Source: Shewanella sp. ANA-3 (GTDB lineage: Bacteria > Pseudomonadota > Gammaproteobacteria > Enterobacterales > Shewanellaceae). From it: a DNA stretch of 64,000 nucleotides. Below, in pieces: positions 8,890-17,278 of the stretch. The notes beneath the pieces were generated by a model, which saw only the letters and a program-made list of their open reading frames with translations, had not been told where the DNA came from and searched no databases. Location: NCBI RefSeq assembly GCF_000203935.1, contig NC_008577.1, positions 4,030,001 through 4,094,000 on the forward strand, read 5' to 3'. Each line of letters opens with the position of its first letter. Positions within the stretch are counted from its first letter, which is position 1. The position numbers and the translations under genes are program-made.

Positions 8890-9429
8890 ATGCAACAAAA
8901 CATTATCAAAGTGATTGTCGGTTCGAAAAACCCAGTCAAAATAAACGCGGCGGCCAATGCCATGGCGCTGCTCTTCCCCGACTATGAGATCCAAACTCAA
9001 GGCATGGATGCGCCCTCAGGCGTCCCCGCGCAGCCCATGACAGATAGCGACACCCGCCAAGGGGCTATCAACCGTGTCCACTATTGCCAGCAACAAATTG
9101 AAGCAGATTATTACTTTGCGATGGAAGGCGGCGTCGATTGTTTCGAGTTCGGTCCTGCGACCTTCGCCTATATTGCGATTGCCCACCAAGCTCGTTTGAG
9201 CATTGGCCGAGGCGCCCTGTTGCCACTACCTATGCAGGTTTATCAGGCACTCGAAGCGGGTGAAGAGTTGGGTCATGTGATGGATAGACTGTTTAATACG
9301 GTTAACATCAAACAAAAAGGCGGCGCAATCGGCCTGCTCACCCACGGCCACGCCACCCGTGAGAGCAATTACACCCAAGCGATCATCCTCGCCATGGCGC
9401 CGTTTTTGAATCCTGAGCTGTACCCTTAA
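8890..9429 (+). CDS. yjjX: inosine/xanthosine triphosphatase YjjX
   Basis: Cytoplasmic 179-residue house-cleaning NTPase that removes ITP and XTP from the nucleotide pool. Family marks are the N-terminal phosphate-binding VGSKNPVKINA, the GVPAQPMTDSDTRQGAINR segment, the metal-binding MEGGVD and the C-terminal ATRESNYTQAIILAMAPF. Length equals the family norm. No clear Shine-Dalgarno is seen before the ATG. The 255 bp shared with the divergent acylase gene must hold both promoters. Confidence 0.93.
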   Translation: MQQNIIKVIVGSKNPVKINAAANAMALLFPDYEIQTQGMDAPSGVPAQPMTDSDTRQGAINRVHYCQQQIEADYYFAMEGGVDCFEFGPATFAYIAIAHQARLSIGRGALLPLPMQVYQALEAGEELGHVMDRLFNTVNIKQKGGAIGLLTHGHATRESNYTQAIILAMAPFLNPELYP

Positions 9430-9494
9430 ATTTTGTTAATGAAATATTGCAAAGCCGAGCAAAGCCCGCTAATTTCGTTGTAACTTGCAACTAA

Positions 9495-10517
9495 ATGATT
9501 CGAACTGAGCCACAGCCTGCCCACACAAGTGCTTGCATGGCTCAACTTTGGTTAACCCTGATGGCATTCAATCCGACTATGGCAAATGATCCCGGCTCAT
9601 CTAGCCAACTGAGACACCTTTCCCGCTATATGGTCAGACACTTAGGCATGCTCAATGCGGCCTTTGGCGATTTACCTCTGTCCCCAGTACAGGCCCACGC
9701 CTTGTTTGAGATAGGCAATCAACCGCAAACCATTAAGGAACTCGCCTGCAAACTGAGCATAGATAAATCCAATGCTAGCCGAGCAATCAAACACTTAGTC
9801 GATAAAAACCTCGCCCAGAGCCAAATGCATCCGCGGGATAATCGCTGCCTCGTCGTTCAACTGACTCCTGCGGGTAAAAAGCTGCTCGCAAAATTAGATA
9901 GCCAGCAAAATCAACTCTTTCAAGAAATCTTGGCCCAGCTGACCCCTGAGCAAATTCAACAAATCGAGCAAGCTCTTATGCAATACAACCAAGCCATACA
10001 TAAAGCCAAACAACAATCGGGTTATCTTATCCGTGAAGCGACCGCCGCCGATGATGCCGCCATTGCTCAAGTGATCCGCGCGGTTTCCGCCGAATACGGT
10101 TTAACTGCAGATAAAGGCTATAGCGTTGCCGATCCGACCTTAGATTGTTTAAGCCAAATCTATTCGCAGCCGGGCGCCCAATACTGGGTGATAGAGCATG
10201 AAGGCCAAGTGGTTGGCGGCGCGGGCATAGCGCCACTGGCTAACAATGAAGGAATTTGTGAGCTGCAAAAAATGTACTTTATGCCCGAGATCCGCGGTAA
10301 AGGCTTAGCCAAACGTTTAGCGCTGCAGGCTCTAGAGTTTGCGCGTGAAGCGGGTTATCAGAGCTGTTACCTCGAAACCACCGCATTACTCAAAGAGGCC
10401 CTAAAACTCTACGAACACTTAGGTTTTAACTACCTAAGCGCCCCACTTGGCAATACTGGCCACGACGCCTGTGAGATCCCAATGCTATTGCCACTGCACG
10501 CCGAACTGAATGAATAG
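9495..10517 (+). CDS. MarR-type regulator fused to GNAT acetyltransferase
   Basis: A two-domain protein of 340 residues. Residues about 40-165 form a MarR winged helix with recognition helix LSIDKSNASRAIKHLVDK and wing MHPRDNRCLVVQLTPAGKKLL. Residues about 174-335 form an acetyltransferase with acetyl-CoA loop PEIRGKGLAKRLA and ALKLYEHLGF. Such fusions occur in several proteobacteria, where the acetyltransferase domain may respond to the same ligand as the regulator. Targets are unknown. The start is uncertain: ATG at 9495, 9537, 9561 or 9579 are all in frame with no good ribosome site. MarR similarity begins after the last of them, so 9579 is possible. Confidence 0.85.
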   Translation: MIRTEPQPAHTSACMAQLWLTLMAFNPTMANDPGSSSQLRHLSRYMVRHLGMLNAAFGDLPLSPVQAHALFEIGNQPQTIKELACKLSIDKSNASRAIKHLVDKNLAQSQMHPRDNRCLVVQLTPAGKKLLAKLDSQQNQLFQEILAQLTPEQIQQIEQALMQYNQAIHKAKQQSGYLIREATAADDAAIAQVIRAVSAEYGLTADKGYSVADPTLDCLSQIYSQPGAQYWVIEHEGQVVGGAGIAPLANNEGICELQKMYFMPEIRGKGLAKRLALQALEFAREAGYQSCYLETTALLKEALKLYEHLGFNYLSAPLGNTGHDACEIPMLLPLHAELNE

Positions 10518-10602
10518 CCTTGTGCCAATATTTGCGGCAGTTAAGGCGCGACTAAGAACCCCTTTTTGGTAATACAAAGCGACCCATCCAACGAAAGAAA
10601 CC

Positions 10603-10642
10603 AGAATAAGGCTCCAATTAACAAATCGTGGAGCCTTATTCT
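10603..10642. terminator. long perfect hairpin, probable terminator
   Basis: Perfect 14 bp arms AGAATAAGGCTCCA / TGGAGCCTTATTCT with a 12 nt loop. T runs are weak on both strands. It lies between the convergent MarR-GNAT gene and the serine hydrolase gene, so termination is the simplest role. Confidence 0.6.
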
Positions 10643-10738
10643 TTCGAAGTCATAGCGTTAGCGGTTACATCAGAGTCAACAAAGCGTTGGCGGTACTCCC
10701 GCCAACTTCACGGCTATTAAGTCGACACAGTGACAAAC

Positions 10739-11932
10739 TTATACCTTATGCAGAGATAATGTAGTCAGCAGCAACTGACTACGAATGATTTGACGTATCT
10801 GATTATGCAGTTCAAATACCCGGTTACGGTCGTTAAGGTTTAAGGAGAGATTTTCCAGCATGACTAAGTCCAGATTATATTCGGGATAATGCAGCGTCAT
10901 CGACATATAACCCGAGACATAACCCGTATGACTATATTCGACTAAGTCATTGTCCTTATTGATCCTTATCCCATAACCGTAGCGCATATTCGGCCATAAA
11001 AATGGTAGCTCGATATAGTCAGTGGTCATCCGTTGATAACTCTCAGGGCTTAACAACTTACCAGTATGTAATTGCTGCTGAAAGGCGGCATAAGTGGCTG
11101 GCGAGGCAATCAATCCCCCTGCGGGCAATAACGCTTCATCAATCACCAGCTCAGAAGGGGCAATCACTTCGCCTTCCTGCAATCCCACCGCCAAGCTAGG
11201 CACTTTGGCATGAATCGCCTCAATACTGCCAAGCTCAGCACTTAGGGCATTAAGTTGGTATCGCGCAGCAAATTGTACCACCTGCTCGGTAAAGGATTGA
11301 TGATTCACCTTCTCAAGCACTTGTCCAAGCAGTGAATAACCTAAATTGGAATATTCAAACTGGTTACCAGGAACGAACCGATTGGGCTTACCCAGTTTAT
11401 CGACACCCGATGTATGGTTCAGCAGTTGGTGCAAAGTAATGCGTTCATCATAACGGTTGGGATTCAAAGCCCCCGCATTGGCGTTCGCATCAATGGCTTT
11501 TAGCGCCTTAGATTCCGCGTCAAGATCGCCAAAAAGGTAATGATTTAGCGTTTGATTTAAATCGAGTTTCCCTGCATCGAGTGCCTGCAACACTAGCGTT
11601 GCGGTAATTTGTTTAGAGAGCGATGCCATCACAAAGCGCGAATCTTGACTAATACCTTCGCCCTTTTGTAATTCAAGCAGTGGTTTCCCCTCTGCAAGCA
11701 GAATAACGCTACCACTAAATGGCTGCGGCGAATCCATTATCGCCGCTTGGATTAAGCTCTTAATCTCCCCGAGCTTAGATTCCGAGGATGGCAATTGGCT
11801 TTCAAGCTTAACTGACTGACCGCCTTGCGCGCTTTCCGACGCAATCGCAGCCTCAAACGACTCACCAACACTATTGGCACTTGGGAGTAATAACAACCCC
11901 GATAGCAGGGAGCCGATAACACTCAAACGCAT
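10739..11932 (-). CDS. serine hydrolase, beta-lactamase (class C / PBP-like) family
   Basis: Exported 397-residue enzyme with an N-terminal signal peptide (MRLSVIGSLLSGLLLLPSANS). The catalytic SxxK is SLSK at 104-107. The Tyr motif is YSNLGYSLLGQVLE, preceded by the common LLNHTSG segment, and the third motif is HTGYVSGY in place of KTG. This pattern is typical of the AmpC/D-alanyl carboxypeptidase/esterase superfamily. The changed KTG box makes true beta-lactamase activity doubtful, so an esterase or peptidase is more likely. AAGGA lies 7 nt before the ATG. Confidence 0.85.
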   Translation of the reverse strand: MRLSVIGSLLSGLLLLPSANSVGESFEAAIASESAQGGQSVKLESQLPSSESKLGEIKSLIQAAIMDSPQPFSGSVILLAEGKPLLELQKGEGISQDSRFVMASLSKQITATLVLQALDAGKLDLNQTLNHYLFGDLDAESKALKAIDANANAGALNPNRYDERITLHQLLNHTSGVDKLGKPNRFVPGNQFEYSNLGYSLLGQVLEKVNHQSFTEQVVQFAARYQLNALSAELGSIEAIHAKVPSLAVGLQEGEVIAPSELVIDEALLPAGGLIASPATYAAFQQQLHTGKLLSPESYQRMTTDYIELPFLWPNMRYGYGIRINKDNDLVEYSHTGYVSGYMSMTLHYPEYNLDLVMLENLSLNLNDRNRVFELHNQIRQIIRSQLLLTTLSLHKV

Positions 11933-12052
11933 GGGTTATCCTTAACTTAATTAGCAAATACTGTCTGATTAGAAAGCGGCCAGCTTATCACAGGCACACC
12001 TTAAGTGTGACTTGAGGTTTGGAGTGCCAGTTAGGAAGCAATTGATAATTCG

Positions 12053-12370
12053 TTATAAAACCACAACGGCAATAATTACCGCACCCAACATATATAAACC
12101 CGCAGTGAGTGATATCGATTTTAGTGGGCTAAACTCTTCAACCTCCAAGGTCTGTATCTCTTCAATTTTGACTTCTTTTCCCTCTCCCTCAATCTGCTGA
12201 TCAGTCACTCTTTCGACGGTAAATTCCACCTGTTTACCCGATACGGTGGTGACTTTGACTTTTTCGCCGATATAACTGGGTGCCGATTGAGCGTCTAATT
12301 TAACTTCATTGAGTGAAGAACATGCACTAAGGGAGAAACTGATAAGTAATGCTATGGCTAGCCTTTTCAA
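12053..12370 (-). CDS. small lipoprotein with C-terminal TM segment
   Basis: A 105-residue protein starting at TTG, with AGGAGG spaced 6 nt before it; that strong site decides the start. The lipoprotein signal MKRLAIALLISFSLSAC ends in lipobox LSAC. The middle is rich in beta-prone KVKVTTVSGKQVEFTVERV and acidic EGEGKEVKIEEIQTLEVEE. The last 20 residues are a hydrophobic helix (GLYMLGAVIIAVVVL), giving two membrane anchors. Function unknown. Confidence 0.75.
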   Translation of the reverse strand: MKRLAIALLISFSLSACSSLNEVKLDAQSAPSYIGEKVKVTTVSGKQVEFTVERVTDQQIEGEGKEVKIEEIQTLEVEEFSPLKSISLTAGLYMLGAVIIAVVVL

Positions 12371-12538
12371 ACGAACCTCCTATCCTACAAACGGTTGCAT
12401 CCATGATTAAATAATACCTATAGGCATAAGTACTTAGATAAGACGACTCAACTTACGAAATTCCGTTCGTAAACTAAAGAAACTTGAGCTGAATTGACTA
12501 AGGTTAAATCTTTTGACTGAGGTTCAAGTAATAAATCT

Positions 12539-12705
12539 ATTGAGACACCCATTGTTAAATTTTGCAACGAGAAGACAAATTTGAGGCATATTCAAGCTAG
12601 CAGGATACGCAGTGGTTAGCAGGATTAAGCACAAAAGGAGTTTATTGAGACACCCATTGGTAAATTTTGCGACGAAAAAACAAAATTGAGCCATGTTCAA
12701 GTTAA
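12539..12705. repeat. two degenerate direct repeats, 105 bp apart
   Basis: Units at 12539-12600 and 12644-12705 both begin ATTGAGACACCCATTG and continue through TAAATTTTGC, CAAA and TTCAAG with scattered differences. A weaker third trace (TGAGGTTCAAGTAA) lies just before the first unit. Confidence 0.75.
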
Positions 12706-12731
12706 CCTGACACAGAATTATGAATAACCTC

Positions 12732-12815
12732 GACCGTTCGTAACATGGCCGCTCTTTCATATCCAGGTGATCACGGCATTTCCATTTCCGTATGCAGTAG
12801 ATGTCACGGTCGAGC
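12732..12815 (+). repeat. dispersed repeat family, copy A (MITE-like)
   Basis: About 84 bp that align with 31569-31652 from GACCGTT through CATGGCCGCTCTTTCA, GTGATC and CGGCATT to GTCGAGC. Its ends form a 9 bp inverted repeat, CTCGACCGT / ACGGTCGAG. The outer AGTGACC ends of copies B and C are missing, so this copy is either older or a variant. Confidence 0.7.
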
Positions 12816-12958
12816 ATTTGGAATTAGCAATGAGAGTATGGGTTGAGTTTTAAAGACAAACCCATTTATAAACCTTGGCTGCCACTCAGCAGCTATCTTT
12901 AGAGCAATCACTATTCGCTTGAGGGGAAGCCGAAAGCAGATTATCTTGTTGATTTAAA

Positions 12959-13522
12959 ATGGCAGATAGAATTATTGGTTGCCGTTTTCAATGGCTAAGG
13001 CGTGTAGTAACTGAAATGGATAACTTTGACTATAAATTGGGTAAGTTAAACGGGATACTCACGGGGCTATCCTATGTAAACAATAAAGCGAATCACGGCT
13101 ATACATTTGAAATCATTAAAATTGATGCATCAAAACCATTAGAGATTGCAACGGAAAATTATCTTAAGGGTTTTTATAAGGATGCCACGGTTAGCTTTAG
13201 TGAAGTCATAGAATGGCGTAGTGAGATCAATGCAGCACTTCATGATTGGCTTTTTTCCTATCTCCTACCCATAACGCAGGGCGGTTGCGGCTCAGCTTTT
13301 GCTTCTCTTAAGGATGTCGATAACGCCTTTTCAATGTCCATAAAAAGCTTTAGAGACGAATTTATCAAACAGATAAGTGATCAACTTGATGCACTGCTAG
13401 AGGTCAAAAGGGTTTTAGCTGTTTCATTGATAACGGATGAATGGTACGAGATGGAATGGGTTGATTTTGCTATCGAGGGCAGGAAAGGAGTTGTATTTAT
13501 TCACTTGGGCATTTCTGATTGA
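12959..13522 (+). CDS. hypothetical protein
   Basis: A 187-residue soluble protein I do not recognise. It is mixed alpha/beta, with acidic C-terminal WYEMEWVDFAIEGRKGVVFIHLGISD and a glycine pair at QGGCGSAF. No signal peptide or membrane segment is present. An internal ATG at 13016 (MDNFDYKLG) could be the true start; neither has a clear ribosome site. Base use is more AT-rich than its neighbours and it sits among repeats and a broken gene, so it may be acquired. Confidence 0.5.
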   Translation: MADRIIGCRFQWLRRVVTEMDNFDYKLGKLNGILTGLSYVNNKANHGYTFEIIKIDASKPLEIATENYLKGFYKDATVSFSEVIEWRSEINAALHDWLFSYLLPITQGGCGSAFASLKDVDNAFSMSIKSFRDEFIKQISDQLDALLEVKRVLAVSLITDEWYEMEWVDFAIEGRKGVVFIHLGISD

Positions 13523-13564
13523 TCTCCTTTAAATTTGCTTCACAGGATCAGGCTAAATATCCCT

Positions 13565-13882
13565 ATGAGCACTGAACTTATCCATGCAGTTAAAGCCAAG
13601 GATACACTTGCGGTTAAGCGCATTATTGCCAATGGCGCTGATCTTGAAGGCGTTGACTAGAATGGGATGACGGCACTGTTGCATGCCTGTGAGCTACAGT
13701 CTTTTGAACTGCTCAAACTACTTGTGGATGCAGGGGCCAACGTGAATCATCCAAATGCGCTGGGGTATCGTCCGCTCGATATTGCTTACTGGCAAGGAGA
13801 GTTTCGCATGGGATGCTATACCGCCGAGAGTCAGCGTATGGTGAGCTATTTAAGCCGCCATGGCGGTAAATCCTTTAGCTAG
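13565..13882 (+). pseudogene. ankyrin-repeat protein gene interrupted by an amber codon
   Basis: Reading from ATG 13565 gives MSTELIHAVKAKDTLAVKRI..NGADLEGVD, then TAG at 13658-13660. The same frame then continues NGMTALLHACELQSFELLKLL and VDAGANVNHPNALGYRPLDIAYW to a stop at 13882. Together they form about two and a half ankyrin repeats, with the join at the usual D-x-NGMTAL turn. A single base change (for example from AAG or CAG) would restore the gene. Readthrough or a restart at ATG 13667 are alternatives. Confidence 0.75.
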
Positions 13883-13916
13883 ATATCAAAGCCTAAAGCT
13901 AAAAGCCAGATAAACA

Positions 13917-13963
13917 AAAATCGCGTTAGGCTCAGCTGTACTAGCCCTGCCTAACGCGATTTT
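13917..13963. terminator. bidirectional terminator after nqrF
   Basis: Perfect 14 bp arms AAAATCGCGTTAGG / CCTAACGCGATTTT with a 19 nt loop. It lies between the ankyrin gene (+) and the end of the nqr operon (-). Confidence 0.88.
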
Positions 13964-13979
13964 CTATTCCACTTATCGC

Positions 13980-15197
13980 TTAATCACCAAAGTCATCGAG
14001 CAGGATATTTTCAGGCTCAACCCCTAGGCTTTCGAGCATACGGATCACCGAGGAGTTCATGATTGGAGGACCGCACATGTAGTACTCGCAATCCTCAGGT
14101 GCCTTATGATGTTTAAGGTAATTTTCGTAAATCACATTATGGATAAAGCCTGTGTAACCCGTCCAGTTATCCTCAGGTAGCGGCTCCGACAGCGCCACAT
14201 GCCAGACAAAGTTGTCATTTTCAGCCGCTAATGCATCGAAATCTTGTTGGTAAAACACCTCACGGGTCGAACGGGCACCGTACCAGAAGCTCATCTTACG
14301 CTTGGTCTTTTTACTCTTTAGCTGATCGAAAATATGTGAGCGCATCGGTGCCATGCCCGCACCACCGCCGATAAATACCATTTCCGCATCGGTATCCTTC
14401 ACAAAGAACTCACCGAATGGGCCAGAAATGGTCACCTTATCCCCCGCCTTGAGGTTAAAGATGTAAGAAGACATCTTACCCGGTGGCACATTGGCTGAAG
14501 GTGGCGTCGCAATCCGCACGTTAAGCATAATGCGACCCTTTTCATCGGGATAGTTCGCCATTGAATAGGCGCGCAGCACGTCTTCATTGACGGTGGAGAC
14601 TAAGTCGAACAGGCCGTATTTTTCCCAATCGTCGCGGTACTTAGCCGGAATATCAAAATCGGCATACTTCACCACATGGGCTGGCGCTTCAATTTGGATA
14701 TAACCACCCGCCTTAAAGTGTACGTCTTCACCTTCGGGCAGTTTTAGCAGTAACTCTTTGATAAAAGTGGCCTTGTTATCGTTTGAGATCACCTCACATT
14801 GCCACTTCTTCACGCCAAAGATTTCTTCCTCTAGCTCAAGTTCCATATCGGTTTTCACCGCCACTTGGCAGGCGAGACGACAACCTTCTTTGGCTTCTTT
14901 TTTAGTGATATGCCCTTGTTCTGTTGGCAGAATATCACCACCGCCCGATTTGACTTTCACCCGGCACTGGCCGCAAGTACCGCCGCCGCCACAGGCCGAG
15001 GGAATAAAAATATTCTTGCTCGCTAAGGCGCCAAGCAGTTTGTCGCCCGCGGCAACTTTAATGCTTTTCTCGGCATCGTCGTTAATCCCGATAGTGATCT
15101 CACCAGTAGTCACTAATTTCTTTTTGGCGATAAGGATTACTATCACCAGTAGGCACACCACTAAGGTGAACATGCCTATGCCTATTGCCATTTCCAT
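13980..15197 (-). CDS. nqrF: Na+-translocating NADH:quinone reductase subunit F
   Basis: Electron input subunit of the Na+-pumping NADH:quinone oxidoreductase, 405 residues. One N-terminal membrane helix (about 5-25) anchors it. A 2Fe-2S ferredoxin domain follows with Cys69, Cys75, Cys78 and Cys110 (PSACGGGGTCGQC and CRLACQ). Then comes a ferredoxin reductase-like module with the FAD motif RAYSMANYP, the NADH motif IGGGAGMAPMRSHI and the C-terminal CGPP and DDFGD. It oxidises NADH and passes electrons by FAD and FeS to the membrane subunits. It is the last gene of nqrABCDEF, 51 bp after nqrE and followed by a terminator. Confidence 0.97.
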   Translation of the reverse strand: MEMAIGIGMFTLVVCLLVIVILIAKKKLVTTGEITIGINDDAEKSIKVAAGDKLLGALASKNIFIPSACGGGGTCGQCRVKVKSGGGDILPTEQGHITKKEAKEGCRLACQVAVKTDMELELEEEIFGVKKWQCEVISNDNKATFIKELLLKLPEGEDVHFKAGGYIQIEAPAHVVKYADFDIPAKYRDDWEKYGLFDLVSTVNEDVLRAYSMANYPDEKGRIMLNVRIATPPSANVPPGKMSSYIFNLKAGDKVTISGPFGEFFVKDTDAEMVFIGGGAGMAPMRSHIFDQLKSKKTKRKMSFWYGARSTREVFYQQDFDALAAENDNFVWHVALSEPLPEDNWTGYTGFIHNVIYENYLKHHKAPEDCEYYMCGPPIMNSSVIRMLESLGVEPENILLDDFGD

Positions 15198-15248
15198 TCG
15201 ATAACCCTTTTTCTAAACAGAATGCGGTTTCACTTTCTCAGCCACGTG

Positions 15249-15857
15249 TTACAGCGAGATCCCCGAGAAAGACATAAAGCCAAGTGCCATCAACCCTGTG
15301 GTAATAAAGGTGATACCAATCCCCTGTAAGCCTTCAGGAATCGCATGAAACTTCATCCGCTCACGCAGGCCTGCCAGCATCACGATCGCCAGCGCCCAAC
15401 CCGTGCCCGAACCCATGGCAAACACCGCCGATTCGGCAAAGTTGTAATCACGGTTAGCCATAAAGATCACCCCGGCAAAAATTGCACAGTTTACGGTGAG
15501 CAGTGGCAGGAAGATCCCAAGGGAGTCATACAGGCTTGGAATGTATTTATCTAAAAACATTTCAAGGATTTGCACTAAGGCCGCAATCACACCGATAAAG
15601 GTGATCAGTTGCAGGTAACTTAAGTCGATGCCAGGCATGCCCGCCCATGCCAATGCGCCCGGTGCTAACACCTTCACATAGATCAGTTGGTTTAAGGGCA
15701 CGGCTAAGGTCATCACCACGATAACCGCAACGCCTAAGCCGAAGGCGGTCGACACCTTTTTAGACACGGCTAAGAAGGTACACATACCGAGGAAGAACGA
15801 CAGCGCCATGTTATCTAAGAATGTGGCCTGTAAAAACAGATTAATATAGTGTTCCAT
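15249..15857 (-). CDS. nqrE: Na+-translocating NADH:quinone reductase subunit E
   Basis: Integral membrane subunit of 202 residues with six hydrophobic helices, paralogous to NqrD and RnfA. The start MEHYINLFLQATFLDNMALSFFLGMCTF carries the conserved FLGMC cysteine; a second conserved Cys is in LLTVNCAIF. NqrD and NqrE bind an iron centre between their symmetric halves in known structures. It lies 9 bp after nqrD, with GGAGCG before the ATG. Confidence 0.96.
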   Translation of the reverse strand: MEHYINLFLQATFLDNMALSFFLGMCTFLAVSKKVSTAFGLGVAVIVVMTLAVPLNQLIYVKVLAPGALAWAGMPGIDLSYLQLITFIGVIAALVQILEMFLDKYIPSLYDSLGIFLPLLTVNCAIFAGVIFMANRDYNFAESAVFAMGSGTGWALAIVMLAGLRERMKFHAIPEGLQGIGITFITTGLMALGFMSFSGISL

Positions 15858-15866
15858 ATTCGCTCC

Positions 15867-16487
15867 TTAACCCCGTTTACGCTGGATCACGTTAATGGTC
15901 CAGATCAGCAGGCCAATCAGGAAGAAGGCGCTTGGGGGCAACTTAAACATCTCATTGGGTAAGTACCAGCCGCCGTTTTCAACCGTAGTCAACACGCTAT
16001 GACCAAACAGATTGCCCGTGCCTAACAGCTCACGCACAAAGGCCACACTGATCAGCACTAGGCCATAACCCGCCGCATTACCCACGGCATCGACCACGGC
16101 TAAGTGAGGTGGATACTTCATCGCAAAGGCTTCTGCGCGGCCCATGATGATACAGTTAGTGATGATTAACCCAACGAATACAGATAGTTGCTTAGATAGC
16201 TCGTAAGCCACATCCTGCAACACCATGTCGACGATAATCACCAAGGAGGCAATGACCGTCATCTGGGCAATAATCCGCACACTGTTAGGGATAAAGTTGC
16301 GAATGGCAGAGATAATAAGGTTAGAGAACACCAGTACGAAGGTCACCGCCAGTGTCATCACCACGGCCGTCTGCATGGAGTTACTCACCGCCAGCGCCGA
16401 ACATACGCCCAGCACTTGCATCGCCACTGGGTTATTGGCAAATACAGGGCCTGCTAGCATGTCCCGCATGGATAAACTGTTGCTCAT
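15867..16487 (-). CDS. nqrD: Na+-translocating NADH:quinone reductase subunit D
   Basis: A 206-residue membrane subunit with six predicted helices, the inverted-topology partner of NqrE and homologue of RnfE. Conserved cysteines sit in VLGVCSALAVS and FVGLIITNCIIMGRAEAFAM. The gene overlaps the end of nqrC by 4 bp (ATGA type), which implies translational coupling. Confidence 0.96.
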   Translation of the reverse strand: MSNSLSMRDMLAGPVFANNPVAMQVLGVCSALAVSNSMQTAVVMTLAVTFVLVFSNLIISAIRNFIPNSVRIIAQMTVIASLVIIVDMVLQDVAYELSKQLSVFVGLIITNCIIMGRAEAFAMKYPPHLAVVDAVGNAAGYGLVLISVAFVRELLGTGNLFGHSVLTTVENGGWYLPNEMFKLPPSAFFLIGLLIWTINVIQRKRG

Positions 16488-17278
16488 TTTGCACCTCCCA
16501 ACTCACCTTGATCAGCCGATGCTTTTAATTGGTTGAAGAAGGTTTGGAAACCCTCGACGCCAAACCAAAACTCCATTGCGCGCTGCACGCCACGGCCAGT
16601 CATAGTCGCGCCACTCACAGCATCAACACCGTGCACATCGCCCTCTTTGGCGCCGCCTTTCACGAGGCGCATCGCAAACTTGCCTTTTTCATCAAAGAGT
16701 TGTTTACCCTTCCACAGGGATAACCAATGTGGGTCAGTCACAAAGTCACCGATACCAGGGGTTTCACCGTGCTCGTAAACCACCATGCCTTTAATGGTGT
16801 TAAAGTCAGGCTCAACGGCCACGTAACCGTAGATCATCGACCACAGTCCTTTACCATAGAAAGGCACGACCACGCTGGATAACTTGCCGCTATCATCGAA
16901 CACCTTAAACACACGGGCATCGTTGGCGCGGGTCTTGATTTTGGCGATATCCTTTTTAGGGGCGCTTGAGGTTTCTGGGTTAATCGCCGCCATGCGCTCG
17001 TCAAAGTCGAGTACATTGGCATCAGAGTCCACTTTGCCTGTGTCGAGATTAATCAATAATGGCTTAACGGATTTAGCAAAAATATCTCTAAACTCATTGC
17101 CTTGGCCAATATTCACATCGGCCGCCATCAACACATAACGTTGTAACTCATCGCGTTTTTTTGCGAGCTTACGCTCTTTCAATACGCCTGCGGTGCCGGT
17201 GATCATAAAGGAGCACAAAAGGCAGAGCGTGATGGTGAAGATCATGGTCCCCACCACAGTATCTTTCTTAAATACCAT
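16484..17278 (-). CDS. nqrC: Na+-translocating NADH:quinone reductase subunit C
   Basis: A 264-residue subunit with one N-terminal membrane helix (about 10-32) and a periplasmic FMN domain. The covalent FMN site is the SGAT motif at 222-225 (VSGATMTG), with Thr225 as the flavin-bound residue by analogy with Vibrio NqrC. ApbE-type flavin transferases attach the FMN; none is in the window. It overlaps nqrB by 11 bp and nqrD by 4 bp. Confidence 0.97.
   Translation of the reverse strand: MVFKKDTVVGTMIFTITLCLLCSFMITGTAGVLKERKLAKKRDELQRYVLMAADVNIGQGNEFRDIFAKSVKPLLINLDTGKVDSDANVLDFDERMAAINPETSSAPKKDIAKIKTRANDARVFKVFDDSGKLSSVVVPFYGKGLWSMIYGYVAVEPDFNTIKGMVVYEHGETPGIGDFVTDPHWLSLWKGKQLFDEKGKFAMRLVKGGAKEGDVHGVDAVSGATMTGRGVQRAMEFWFGVEGFQTFFNQLKASADQGELGGAK

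Larger units (their letters stand above)
12371..12958. other. 588 bp without a convincing gene; repeat-rich
   Basis: This stretch holds two degenerate 62 bp direct repeats and one copy of a dispersed repeat, both listed separately. The open frame running through them (12524-12817, minus) is made almost wholly of the repeats and is not called as a gene. No promoter or terminator stands out. Confidence 0.6.

Noticed and set aside
12524..12817. 97-codon open frame on the minus strand
   Set aside because: Its sequence is two copies of a degenerate direct repeat plus the dispersed repeat, giving duplicated peptides; no ribosome site or family.
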